Positions 34,157-41,443 of a stretch of 50,176 bases of DNA are shown here, piece after piece. The DNA lies in assembly GCA_947576095.1 (NCBI GenBank), contig CANPPW010000008.1, positions 1 to 50,176 of the forward strand, written 5' to 3'. Source of the DNA: an uncultured Mycoplasmatota bacterium (lineage in GTDB: Bacteria; Bacillota_I; Bacilli_A; RF39; UBA660). A program made the position numbers and the translations under genes. How positions within the stretch are numbered: the stretch's first letter is position 1; each line of letters starts with the position of its first letter. The notes beneath the pieces were generated by a model. The model saw only the letters and a list, made by a program, of their open reading frames with translations. It ran no database searches and was not told the DNA's origin.

Positions 34157-35380
34157 TTAAAATTTTCCTATAAAGTATTTTTTCTTTCCTCTTCTAAAAA
34201 TAACAATCTGTTTATCTAAAGCAATATTTTTTGAGATAAAATATTGCTCGTCTTTTATAACATTGCCATTTACAGAAATTGCACCATTTTTTATAAATTC
34301 CCTAGCCTCTCTCTTACTAGATACAATTTGATGTAAAACCAGTACTTCTAAAAGTGGCATCCCCGATTCTAGTTTAAAATGAGGGACATCCTTAAAACCA
34401 ATACATATATCATCTATAGACATATCCTTAACATTTCCACTGAATAAATTTTCACTAATAGTTTGTGCTCTTACAAATTCCTGTTCTCCATGCAAATCTG
34501 TAATAATTTCTCTTGCTAAAGCTTTATGTGCTTCTCTACGTTCAGGATGTTCTATATTAGATTTTTCCAATGATTCTATTTTCTCCTTTGATAAAAATGT
34601 TAATTTTTTTAAATAATCAATAATCATAGAATCTTCCAAATTAATTAAATACTGATACATTTCATAACTAGAAGTTTTATCCTTATCTAGCCATAGAGCA
34701 TTTCCTTCTGTTTTACCAAATTTTTTCCCAGTTGAATCCACCACTAATGGCATTACCATTCCATAAACTTCTTTCCCTGTTTTTTTTCGAATCAATTCAA
34801 TACCAGAGGTAATATTCCCCCACTGATCAGAACCTGCTACTTGTAAAGTACAATTTCTTGTCTCAAAAAGATGAAGAAAATCAAGAGCTTGCAAAATCAT
34901 ATAAGAAAATTCTGCATAAGTAATACCCGACTCTAACCTTGATTTTACCTTATCCTTAGCTAGCATATAATTAATGTTAAAATATTTACCATAATCTCTT
35001 AAAAAATCAATAATATTAATTTTGTGAATCCAATCAAAATTATTAACCACCTCAAAACCAAATATTTTTTCTGCTTGCTTTTTTAATCCATGAAAATTAT
35101 GATCAACTGCTTCTTTAGAAATCATGGGTCTTTCTGAATCTGGTTTAGGATCTCCAATCAGTCCTGTAGCTCCCCCTACTAAAAGAATCGGATGATGCCC
35201 TGCCTTTTTAAGTCTTTTAGAAATTAAAAAAGATGAATAATGTCCGATATGCATCGAATCTGCAGTTGGGTCTGTTCCTATATAGAAAGTAAGTCCCCCT
35301 TTATTTAACTTTTCAATAAGATCCTCACTTGATATATCTTGTATAAGTCCTCTCCATCTTAATTCTTCATATATATTCAT
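34157..35380 (-). CDS. tyrS: Tyrosyl-tRNA synthetase
   Basis: A class I synthetase that charges tRNA-Tyr. It has 407 residues. The HIGH motif is in DSMHIGHYSSF, the KMSKS equivalent is KKFGKTEG, and a C-terminal S4 RNA-binding domain spans SGMPLLEVLVLHQIVSSKRE onward. I chose the ATG at 35380 (MNIYEELRWRG), preceded by AAGGAGGGATAAA. It starts 1 nt after the deoC stop, so the two are co-transcribed and controlled by the T-box upstream of deoC. Confidence 0.97.
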   Translation of the reverse strand: MNIYEELRWRGLIQDISSEDLIEKLNKGGLTFYIGTDPTADSMHIGHYSSFLISKRLKKAGHHPILLVGGATGLIGDPKPDSERPMISKEAVDHNFHGLKKQAEKIFGFEVVNNFDWIHKINIIDFLRDYGKYFNINYMLAKDKVKSRLESGITYAEFSYMILQALDFLHLFETRNCTLQVAGSDQWGNITSGIELIRKKTGKEVYGMVMPLVVDSTGKKFGKTEGNALWLDKDKTSSYEMYQYLINLEDSMIIDYLKKLTFLSKEKIESLEKSNIEHPERREAHKALAREIITDLHGEQEFVRAQTISENLFSGNVKDMSIDDICIGFKDVPHFKLESGMPLLEVLVLHQIVSSKREAREFIKNGAISVNGNVIKDEQYFISKNIALDKQIVIFRRGKKKYFIGKF

Positions 35381-35381
35381 T

Positions 35382-36041
35382 TTATCCCTCCTTATGATAA
35401 GTAGCATGACAAATATCCACGCTGCTACTTGTTTCTATTCTTGTTACACCCTGTTCAATCAGGGAAATTGCCTCCTCATAGGTATCAACGTTTCCACTCG
35501 ATTTTAATTCTAGCACATCATTTTTGTACTTCATAACAATATTTATATCTTCCTTACTTGTACTGCGATTTTCAAAGCCTGTAGAAGTTTTTATAAAGTG
35601 CACATATGTATGATTACATATTTCTATTATTTTTCTGATTTCCTCTTCTGTAAGATAACATGTATCAATAATTACTGTTAATACTTTTCCATCTATTGCA
35701 TCTCTAACTTCCTCAATTTCATCTTGTATATAAGCATAATCGTGATCCTTTATAGCCCCAATATTCATCACAAGTTCAATTTCATCAGCACCCTCATTTA
35801 CAGCTTCAATTGCCTCATATACTTTCACATCTTTGGCACTCATACCAAGGGGAAAGCCTACTACTGTACAAATCTGAATAGTTGATTTTTCAAGTATTTT
35901 TTTAGCAAATGGTACATAGTAAGGATGAACGCAAACAGCGTAAAAATGATAATCAATTGCCTCTTTACATAATTTTTCTATATCCTGAACTGTAGCAGTT
36001 GCTTTTAAATTACTATGATCTATATAACTATTAATATCCAT
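35382..36041 (-). CDS. deoC: Deoxyribose-phosphate aldolase
   Basis: Cleaves 2-deoxyribose 5-phosphate to glyceraldehyde 3-phosphate and acetaldehyde in deoxynucleoside catabolism. It has 219 residues. The Schiff-base lysine is in YVHFIKTSTGF, and the active-site Asp and Lys regions are VMNIGAIKD and LTVIIDTCYLT. AAGGAGGATAAATA precedes the ATG. It is placed between a tyrosine T-box and tyrS, an unusual position for a catabolic gene. Confidence 0.97.
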   Translation of the reverse strand: MDINSYIDHSNLKATATVQDIEKLCKEAIDYHFYAVCVHPYYVPFAKKILEKSTIQICTVVGFPLGMSAKDVKVYEAIEAVNEGADEIELVMNIGAIKDHDYAYIQDEIEEVRDAIDGKVLTVIIDTCYLTEEEIRKIIEICNHTYVHFIKTSTGFENRSTSKEDINIVMKYKNDVLELKSSGNVDTYEEAISLIEQGVTRIETSSSVDICHATYHKEG

Positions 36042-36055
36042 TATTTATCCTCCTT

Positions 36056-36262
36056 AAAACAAAAACTATTACAAATATAAGGACGAGAAAACCCGTGGTA
36101 CCACCTTATTTCATAATAGTTTATGCACTCTAATTCTTAACGCGAATATACGTTTTAACTCCTAATATGTATTTCATTTTCTATTATTGATTGGTTTTCA
36201 CCATCCACCAATTCTCTCATTTCTAAATAGAAAGCTACTTTTATTATTCTTCGTTAAATCCA
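36056..36262 (-). promoter_or_regulatory. T-box riboswitch, tyrosine specifier, upstream of deoC-tyrS
   Basis: On the minus strand the conserved T-box AAGGTGGTACCACGG is present (36090-36106 region), followed by TCTCGTCCTT, which closes the antiterminator. Stem I contains AGAGAATTGGTGG and the specifier loop GAAATACAT, giving UAC (Tyr), which fits tyrS downstream. The flanks AACTATTA and TAATAGTT plus a T-rich run can form a larger terminator-like stem around it. TCGTCCTT can alternatively pair with the deoC ribosome binding site AAGGAGGA, so translational control is also possible. Confidence 0.93.
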
Positions 36263-36266
36263 TATT

Positions 36267-36296
36267 ACTATAACACATCTTCATTTTTACTGTCAA
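36267..36296 (-). promoter_or_regulatory. Promoter of the T-box/deoC/tyrS unit
   Basis: On the minus strand TTGACA (36291-36296) and TATAGT (36267-36272) are separated by 18 nt. The -35 begins 1 nt after the rbfA stop codon. Confidence 0.75.
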
Positions 36297-36297
36297 A

Positions 36298-36645
36298 TTA
36301 TAAAGTATGATCATCATGTATTTTCTCAATTATTTTTTCGATTTTATTACCATATTCGATTGATTCATCATAAATAAAATCTAAAGTAGGAATATTTCTC
36401 ATATCCACTCTGTCAAATAATTGCTTACGAATAAAGCCTGAGGCATTCTTTAATGCTTCTGCAATTTCCTTTTTTCTTGTATCATCTAGCACAGTATAGT
36501 ATACTTTTGCATAACTTAAATCACTTGTAACTTTACAGTCTGTTATGGTTACAAACCGAATATCATGATCCTTAATTTCGGTCATTATTATATAACTGAT
36601 TTCTTTAACAAGATTGCTTCCAATTCTATCTGTTTTTATACTCAT
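36298..36645 (-). CDS. rbfA: Ribosome-binding factor A
   Basis: A 115-residue KH-fold protein needed for late 30S maturation. It starts TDRIGSNLVKEISYIIMTEI and has the conserved VTITDCKVTSDLSYAKVYYT and LFDRVDMRNIPTLDFIYDES segments. It is isolated here from its usual infB/truB neighbours. AGGTGATATC precedes the ATG. Confidence 0.95.
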   Translation of the reverse strand: MSIKTDRIGSNLVKEISYIIMTEIKDHDIRFVTITDCKVTSDLSYAKVYYTVLDDTRKKEIAEALKNASGFIRKQLFDRVDMRNIPTLDFIYDESIEYGNKIEKIIEKIHDDHTL

Positions 36646-36702
36646 GATATCACCTCATAATTTAGTATATCATGATTTACCTTACTTATGAACAGGAAAA
36701 TT

Positions 36703-37407
36703 TTATTTTTTATAAATTGTATCTTCTGTTTTTACTATAGATAAAATTTCACTATTTTTTCTTACTGAAACGATTGCTACTGCAAAGTGATTATAGTTAG
36801 ACGAAATTTTTCCTATTTGTGATATCAATTCATCTTTTTTTGATTCGTCAAAATCTATAATTAAAACATATTTAATTGGCTTTTCAACTAATTTCTTTAT
36901 ATAAACACATTCTATATAAGGTGTTTTTTTAAAGAATTTAACAAGTTTCTTCAACCAGGAATTTGGAACTTCATTAGCATCTGAAAAAATAATTTTTTTA
37001 TCTGATTCTTCTTTTTTATTAAACAATCTATCCTTTTCAATCATAATACTTGATGTACAAGGATCAATAACAATCCCTGATATATCATCATTACGCTCAT
37101 TAGCAGTTTGATATACCATATATAAGGTATCCATAACGATATGATCAAATTGTATATGAGCTATCTCACGCCATTTTTCTAGTTGCTCATTGGTACTAAA
37201 GGCGACCACATAGTTTCTCTTTGTTTGTTTATTTTGAGCATAAACATAACTCTCACTGCCATTTTCTACTTTGACTGGAATTGCATACTTTACATAAGCT
37301 AGAGACAAAATATCTTCCAATCCTGTTAAAGGATTTTCTTTATATTTTTTTATTGCATCTAAAACTTGCATATCTGGAAATTTACTATCATAATGAAAAT
37401 CATTCAT
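36703..37407 (-). CDS. SseB-family protein
   Basis: A 234-residue protein with an SseB N-terminal region (EDILSLAYVKYAIPVKVENG ... RNYVVAFSTNEQLEKWRE) and an SseB C-terminal region (KKTPYIECVYIKKLVEKPIKYVLIIDFD). The name derives from serine-sensitivity enhancement in E. coli; the biochemical role is unknown. TAGGTGATAAGGT precedes the ATG, and TATAAT lies 17 nt before the start codon. Confidence 0.8.
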   Translation of the reverse strand: MNDFHYDSKFPDMQVLDAIKKYKENPLTGLEDILSLAYVKYAIPVKVENGSESYVYAQNKQTKRNYVVAFSTNEQLEKWREIAHIQFDHIVMDTLYMVYQTANERNDDISGIVIDPCTSSIMIEKDRLFNKKEESDKKIIFSDANEVPNSWLKKLVKFFKKTPYIECVYIKKLVEKPIKYVLIIDFDESKKDELISQIGKISSNYNHFAVAIVSVRKNSEILSIVKTEDTIYKK

Positions 37408-37542
37408 ACCTTATCACCTATATTATTATAACACTGCTCTACTTAGAAAGTCTATCTAAAAATATAATTATCATATTTCATCTATCACCAGTTTTCTATA
37501 GTTGAATACAATAAATTAGAAAATAAAAAGGAGGTATGTGAT

Positions 37543-37978
37543 TTGAAAAAAATTTTATTTTCAATTGGTATTGTTCTTTTAGTAGCTGTTATAGCTATTA
37601 CAAGTTATTTTATGAACAAAGATGATTCTACAAAAACTAAAGTAAAAGTAGCTGAAGTTACACATAGTATTTTTTATGCTCCACAATATGTAGCAGATGC
37701 ACTAGGATATTTTGACGATGAAAATCTAGATGTAGAAATCGCACTCGTACCAGGTGCAGACAAAGTTACTGCTGCGGTTTTATCAGGGGATGTTCAAATT
37801 GGTTTTTGTGGAAGTGAAGCTACCATTTATGTTTATAATCAGGGAGAAAAAGACTATTTAGTTAATTTTGCTGGACTTACAAAACGAGATGGAAGTTTCT
37901 TAGTCTCAAGGGAAAAAATTGACAATTTCAAAATTGAGGATATTAAAGGAAAAAGTGTTATTGGTGGCAGAAAAGGGG
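37543..37978 (+). pseudogene. ABC substrate-binding protein (NitT/TauT type), 5' part, split by an element
   Basis: TTG start preceded by AAAGGAGGTATGTGAT. The product has a signal anchor (ILFSIGIVLLVAVIAITSYF), then the SsuA/NMT1-like N-lobe: VAEVTHSIFYAPQYVADALG, VPGADKVTAAVLSGDVQIGF, LTKRDGSFLVSREK. It breaks off after KGKSVIGGRKG and reaches a stop two codons into the inserted element (147 codons as read). The 3' part resumes at 41439 in the correct frame. It would deliver a sulfonate-, nitrate- or pyrimidine-like small molecule to the transporter; the substrate is unknown. Confidence 0.88.
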
Positions 37979-37998
37979 ATGGATAAAAAAGTGATAAT
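37975..37998. other. attL of the 3.46-kb element
   Basis: Host side AGAAAAGGGG, element side ATGGATAA followed by AAAAGTGATAAT. The core is GGGG. Confidence 0.8.
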
Positions 37999-38083
37999 AT
38001 CTATATAAAAAGGATAACTGCAAACTATATGTTATAAGTGTTATAGGAATGTTGGTTTTCCTATATATAAAGGAGGCGAGTTT

Positions 38084-38158
38084 ATGATTTCGTATATACA
38101 GTTTATTATCTATTGTATTTGGGAATATTTTGATTATCAAAAAAGAACTTCACTGTGA
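38084..38158 (+). CDS. Putative 24-residue membrane peptide
   Basis: An ATG preceded by a near-perfect site (AAAGGAGG, then CGAGTTT). The product MISYIQFIIYCIWEYFDYQK and then RTSL has one short hydrophobic stretch followed by a charged end. Its stop codon and that of the convergent DNase gene both lie inside one shared hairpin, just as for the two XRE genes at 7253-7282. The size and hydrophobicity recall type I toxins or small membrane regulators, but no antisense RNA is evident. Confidence 0.45.
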   Translation: MISYIQFIIYCIWEYFDYQKRTSL

Positions 38159-38168
38159 AGTATCTTTT
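38139..38168. terminator. Bidirectional terminator inside the 3.46-kb element
   Basis: ACTTCAC and GTGAAGT pair around a single T. There is a T run on both strands. The stops of the 24-residue ORF and the DNase gene both fall in the stem. Confidence 0.85.
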
Positions 38169-38887
38169 TCTATTAAATGACTTTCACCAGTCATATAATC
38201 TATCATAATTCCCTTTTGGACATTATAAACATAAACATTAAATCGAATTCCCCTACCATCATCCTCTAAAGATTCTGCTTCTATTTGAACACCATGTGCT
38301 AATAAATTATCCCCCTTAAATATAGGTGTTACTCTATATAATACGTGATTTTTTGTCTTTTTTATGTAACCTGCTACCTGATTTTCAAACAGTAACATAC
38401 CTTTGGTATTCATATATCTTGTACAGGTAATTAAATTTTTCGGATTGGCGTTTTCACCTGTTAATTGATATCCAATTAAATGACAACGATTGTATAAATA
38501 CTTCCCCTCAATATGATTATATTTAATGGTATGCCATCCAGAAGGTTGAATCATTCCAATACTACCACGTTTCTCAGTTGGCATCGTATCTAATCCTACT
38601 CGTGCAAATGCCTGACCACATCTACCAAGTTTATCTAAATCACTATAAACTTCTGAAATAAATTTATAATCTTCTTTTTTAAAATTAGGTTCATTATTAT
38701 GAAGTATGATATAAGATTCACCATTATAATCGGGAATATCTTCTAATTCATATGCTACTTTAGATGCCACCATATGAAAACCTTGCTTCCCATCATTATA
38801 GTAAAAATGTATACAATTTATTATTAAAAAAAATAGAATGATCAAAATGATCTTTTTTATATTTATTTTTTTATATTTTTTTCTCAT
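38150..38887 (-). CDS. Membrane-anchored or secreted DNA/RNA non-specific endonuclease
   Basis: A 245-residue protein with a basic N-terminus and one hydrophobic helix (IILIILFFLIINCIHFYY), then a beta-beta-alpha-metal nuclease domain of the streptococcal DNase/EndA type. The catalytic block YNRCHLIGYQLTGENANPKN carries the histidine of the (D/N)R-x-H motif, and LITCTRYMNTKGMLLFE follows with the metal-binding Asn. It is predicted to degrade DNA outside the membrane. It is the last gene of a minus-strand run with the unknown protein and the recombinase, and is unusual cargo for a minimal integrase element. Confidence 0.85.
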   Translation of the reverse strand: MRKKYKKINIKKIILIILFFLIINCIHFYYNDGKQGFHMVASKVAYELEDIPDYNGESYIILHNNEPNFKKEDYKFISEVYSDLDKLGRCGQAFARVGLDTMPTEKRGSIGMIQPSGWHTIKYNHIEGKYLYNRCHLIGYQLTGENANPKNLITCTRYMNTKGMLLFENQVAGYIKKTKNHVLYRVTPIFKGDNLLAHGVQIEAESLEDDGRGIRFNVYVYNVQKGIMIDYMTGESHLIEKDTSQ

Positions 38888-38911
38888 AATAATTCCTTAC
38901 TTCCATTACTT

Positions 38912-39406
38912 TTATATAGTTTTAGATTTTGTAGTTAACAAGGAAGCTCTTTTATAATAAATTTCTAAAAGTTTCTCTGGAGTTTCCCCATTAAACGCCT
39001 GAATTTCTCTTCCATCTAAAATACCATCTATCAATTTTAAATCGTAACAAATATCAACATGAAAATCATCAATTGTTTTAACAAATGCTGTTAAGGATTC
39101 CTTTTGTTTATCAGTAATTTCTAAAGGCATAATAAACAAACCCATTTTTCCATACTTCTTTGCATCTCTAGTAATATTAAAAAAAACAATATGACCAAAT
39201 AAACTAAAGAAATAAGCCGCTATTTCAGGTCTATGTCTATGATTCAACCGATTAAATACATTAACATCTCCATATTTATTTTTTGCAAATTTTAATAAAC
39301 AATTGATATGAAGTTCATCCTTATCATGTGCATTTCCAATATTTTGAATTTCTCCTCTTACTTCTTCACCAGCACCATAAATAAATGCTAATTTATAATC
39401 TTCCAT
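38912..39406 (-). CDS. Unknown 164-residue protein of the serine-integrase element
   Basis: No family is recognised. It is soluble, alpha/beta-looking, with a motif-like start (YKLAFIYGAGEEVRGEIQNI), a His/Arg cluster (FNRLNHRHRPEIAAYFFSLF) and a C-terminal helix. I chose the ATG at 39406 (MEDYKLAF) preceded by GTGGAGGAAATT. It sits between the recombinase and the DNase in one minus-strand unit, and may be an immunity, regulatory or directionality factor; that is speculation. Confidence 0.7.
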   Translation of the reverse strand: MEDYKLAFIYGAGEEVRGEIQNIGNAHDKDELHINCLLKFAKNKYGDVNVFNRLNHRHRPEIAAYFFSLFGHIVFFNITRDAKKYGKMGLFIMPLEITDKQKESLTAFVKTIDDFHVDICYDLKLIDGILDGREIQAFNGETPEKLLEIYYKRASLLTTKSKTI

Positions 39407-39450
39407 AATTTCCTCCACTTATATACATTCTTATCTTCTATATTATTTTA

Positions 39451-41010
39451 TCATACTTTTAGAGAAATATTTTTAAATTTAAAATATATTTCTACTTTCT
39501 TATTCTCTGTTATATAGATTTTATCAATTAAACTAGCGAGTAAAGCTCTACTAGGAGACTTTAGTTTTATTATCTGCTCTAGTCTATTTCTTTCCGCTTG
39601 ATAATAATCCTCGTTTTTAAACTTAGATAATTGCCCTTCCAATTGCATTAAATTTTTTTTATATAATACAATTTCATCTTCTAATTCCGTTATAATAGTT
39701 TTATATTTTTCAGAAGAAATACATTGTTTAATCATATCTATATAAGCTCTATCAATTGCTTTTGATGAAACAGTTATTTTTTGTATCTCTTGTTTTATTT
39801 GATTTTGTATTTTTTGTTTTTTTCTATTATTTATATTTTGATTATATAATTTTTGGAGCAATTGTTCTTTATTTAAAGAGGCTTTTATAACATCTCTCAG
39901 CTTATCCAAAATCAGATTCTCTAATACCTGATAATTCATAGTATGTGGTGTACACACTTTATGTTTACTATATTTGCGATAATATGTACATCCTAAATAA
40001 TACCTCTTTCCATCACTACTTTTGGTAATTCCTATACTATGACCACATTCTCTACAATAAAGAAATCCTTTTAATAATTTATCATTTGTGCCATTTGTTT
40101 TTCTAGTTTTTTTCAGTAGATTTTGTACAGTATGAAATATTGTTTGATCAACAATAGCTTCATGTGTATTTTCTACAATAATCCATTCCTCTTTTGGGAC
40201 TCTTGTTTGCTTTTTTAATTTATAATTAATTTTGGTTCTTCTCCCTTGTGTTATATTTCCAATATAAGTTTCATTGGTAAGCATCTCTGATATGGTTCTC
40301 GCACACCATAATGAATAAGATTTAGAAGTTTTATTTCTATTTAAGTGAGCATAATTGCTTGGATTGGGAATTTTTTCATTTGATAAAATATCAGCAATTT
40401 GACTAGCACTCTTTCCATGATAGGCCATCATAAAGATTCTCTGAACAATTGGGCTTACCTTATCATCAATCATTAATTTATGATAATTTTCCTTGCTTCT
40501 CTTATATCCATAAGGAGCTTTCCAACCTGTAAAATATCCCTTTTCTTTTCTAGATTTTAAAGCACTTCTTACCTTTTTAGAAATATCTAAGCAATAACTT
40601 TCGTTCATTCCATTAGCAAGCCAAGCATATTCTTTAGAAACACTTGGTATAAAGGAATCATAATCATTATTAATCGCAATAAATCGTACCCGATAAATGG
40701 GAAAATACTCATCTAAATAATAAGCAACTTTACTATTATTTCTGCCTAATCTTGATAAATCCTTTACTACCACCATATTAATAATTCCTTTTTCAATATC
40801 TTTGATCATTTTTTGAAAACCAGGTCTATCAAAATTGGTTCCCGTAAAACCATCATCTACATATTCAGCAACATAATGAAACTGGTTTTTGTTTAAAAAG
40901 GAGAGTAACAACTCTCTTTGACTTACAATGCTACTACTTTCTTTTTCCTTCTCATCTTCTCTAGAAAGTCTAATATAGATCCCTGCATTAAATTCTTTAT
41001 TTTTATTCAA
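39451..41010 (-). CDS. Large serine recombinase (element 1)
   Basis: A 519-residue large serine recombinase. The N-terminal catalytic domain has AGIYIRLSREDEKEKESSSI with the nucleophilic Ser in SSIVSQRE, and later VVKDLSRLGRNN. A Recombinase domain follows (RIFMMAYHGKSASQIADILS), then a zinc-ribbon (FLYCRECGHSIGI ... CTYYRKYSKHKVC) and a long coiled coil. The start is TTG at 41010 with no clear ribosome binding site, 17 nt after the stop of a 34-codon ORF, suggesting coupled re-initiation. It presumably acts on the attP described for this element. Confidence 0.92.
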   Translation of the reverse strand: MNKNKEFNAGIYIRLSREDEKEKESSSIVSQRELLLSFLNKNQFHYVAEYVDDGFTGTNFDRPGFQKMIKDIEKGIINMVVVKDLSRLGRNNSKVAYYLDEYFPIYRVRFIAINNDYDSFIPSVSKEYAWLANGMNESYCLDISKKVRSALKSRKEKGYFTGWKAPYGYKRSKENYHKLMIDDKVSPIVQRIFMMAYHGKSASQIADILSNEKIPNPSNYAHLNRNKTSKSYSLWCARTISEMLTNETYIGNITQGRRTKINYKLKKQTRVPKEEWIIVENTHEAIVDQTIFHTVQNLLKKTRKTNGTNDKLLKGFLYCRECGHSIGITKSSDGKRYYLGCTYYRKYSKHKVCTPHTMNYQVLENLILDKLRDVIKASLNKEQLLQKLYNQNINNRKKQKIQNQIKQEIQKITVSSKAIDRAYIDMIKQCISSEKYKTIITELEDEIVLYKKNLMQLEGQLSKFKNEDYYQAERNRLEQIIKLKSPSRALLASLIDKIYITENKKVEIYFKFKNISLKV

Positions 41011-41027
41011 TATTTTTCGATTCGATA

Positions 41028-41132
41028 CTACAATTCAGAAGGCAAAAAACAATCTAATGAATCGGATCCTAATAAAAAACTCTCTATAATTTCTTGTAAA
41101 GACATCCCATCTTCTTTAAATATAACTTTCAT
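41028..41132 (-). CDS. Putative 34-residue ORF leading into the recombinase
   Basis: MKVIFKEDGMSLQEIIESFL and then LGSDSLDCFLPSEL, with ATG preceded by GGGAGG about 10 nt upstream. It ends 17 nt before the recombinase TTG start, which has no good site of its own. It may be a small regulator or a coupling ORF. No family is recognised. Confidence 0.5.
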   Translation of the reverse strand: MKVIFKEDGMSLQEIIESFLLGSDSLDCFLPSEL

Positions 41133-41434
41133 TTTATAAACGCCTCCCATTAAATCATATGGTATTTAAAAAAAAACATGTTTTTTTATTATTCTTCCTC
41201 CCTTATTATTGTTATATATAAAGTTGTTAGCCATCATTTCATATAGTAAATTTGATTCTTTTGATAGTATACTAGAAGAAGAATCCTTTAAACTGGATAT
41301 TCCAAGCTTCACGTTAGCTATTAATTCTCTAAAAATCATCTATTTTTTCTTTTTTACCCCTTCCATCAAATATGGTTATTTATTATGATGAAAACATTAT
41401 AATTTGCAAATGAAATTATCACTTTTGTAGTTGA
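41133..41434. other. Non-coding right end of element 1 with attP arm
   Basis: About 300 bp between the recombinase unit and the core. It holds the right attP arm ATTATCACTTTT (41415-41426) and AT-rich DNA expected to contain the minus-strand promoter for the recombinase unit. No further ORF is supported. Confidence 0.6.
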
Positions 41435-41443
41435 GGGGGTGGT
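41415..41443. other. attR of the 3.46-kb element
   Basis: Element side ATTATCACTTTT then TGTAGTTGA, core GGGG (41435-41438), host side GTGGTATGCC, which re-enters the binding-protein frame. Confidence 0.8.

Larger units (their letters stand above)
37975..41438. mobile_element. 3.46-kb serine-integrase element inserted in the binding-protein gene
   Basis: Bounded by the shared core GGGG (37975-37978 and 41435-41438). Just inside each end a perfect 12-bp arm, AAAAGTGATAAT at 37987-37998 and its reverse complement ATTATCACTTTT at 41415-41426, lies exactly 8 nt from the core. Cargo: a 24-residue ORF, a DNase-like protein, an unknown protein, the recombinase and a 34-residue ORF. There are no conjugation, replication or resistance genes. 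Removing one core copy and everything between restores the host gene in frame. Confidence 0.88.

Noticed and set aside
37408-37542. Possible TPP riboswitch before the NMT1/SsuA-type operon
   Set aside because: The conserved TPP core sequences are not present, so a thiamine-precursor substrate is not supported by regulation.
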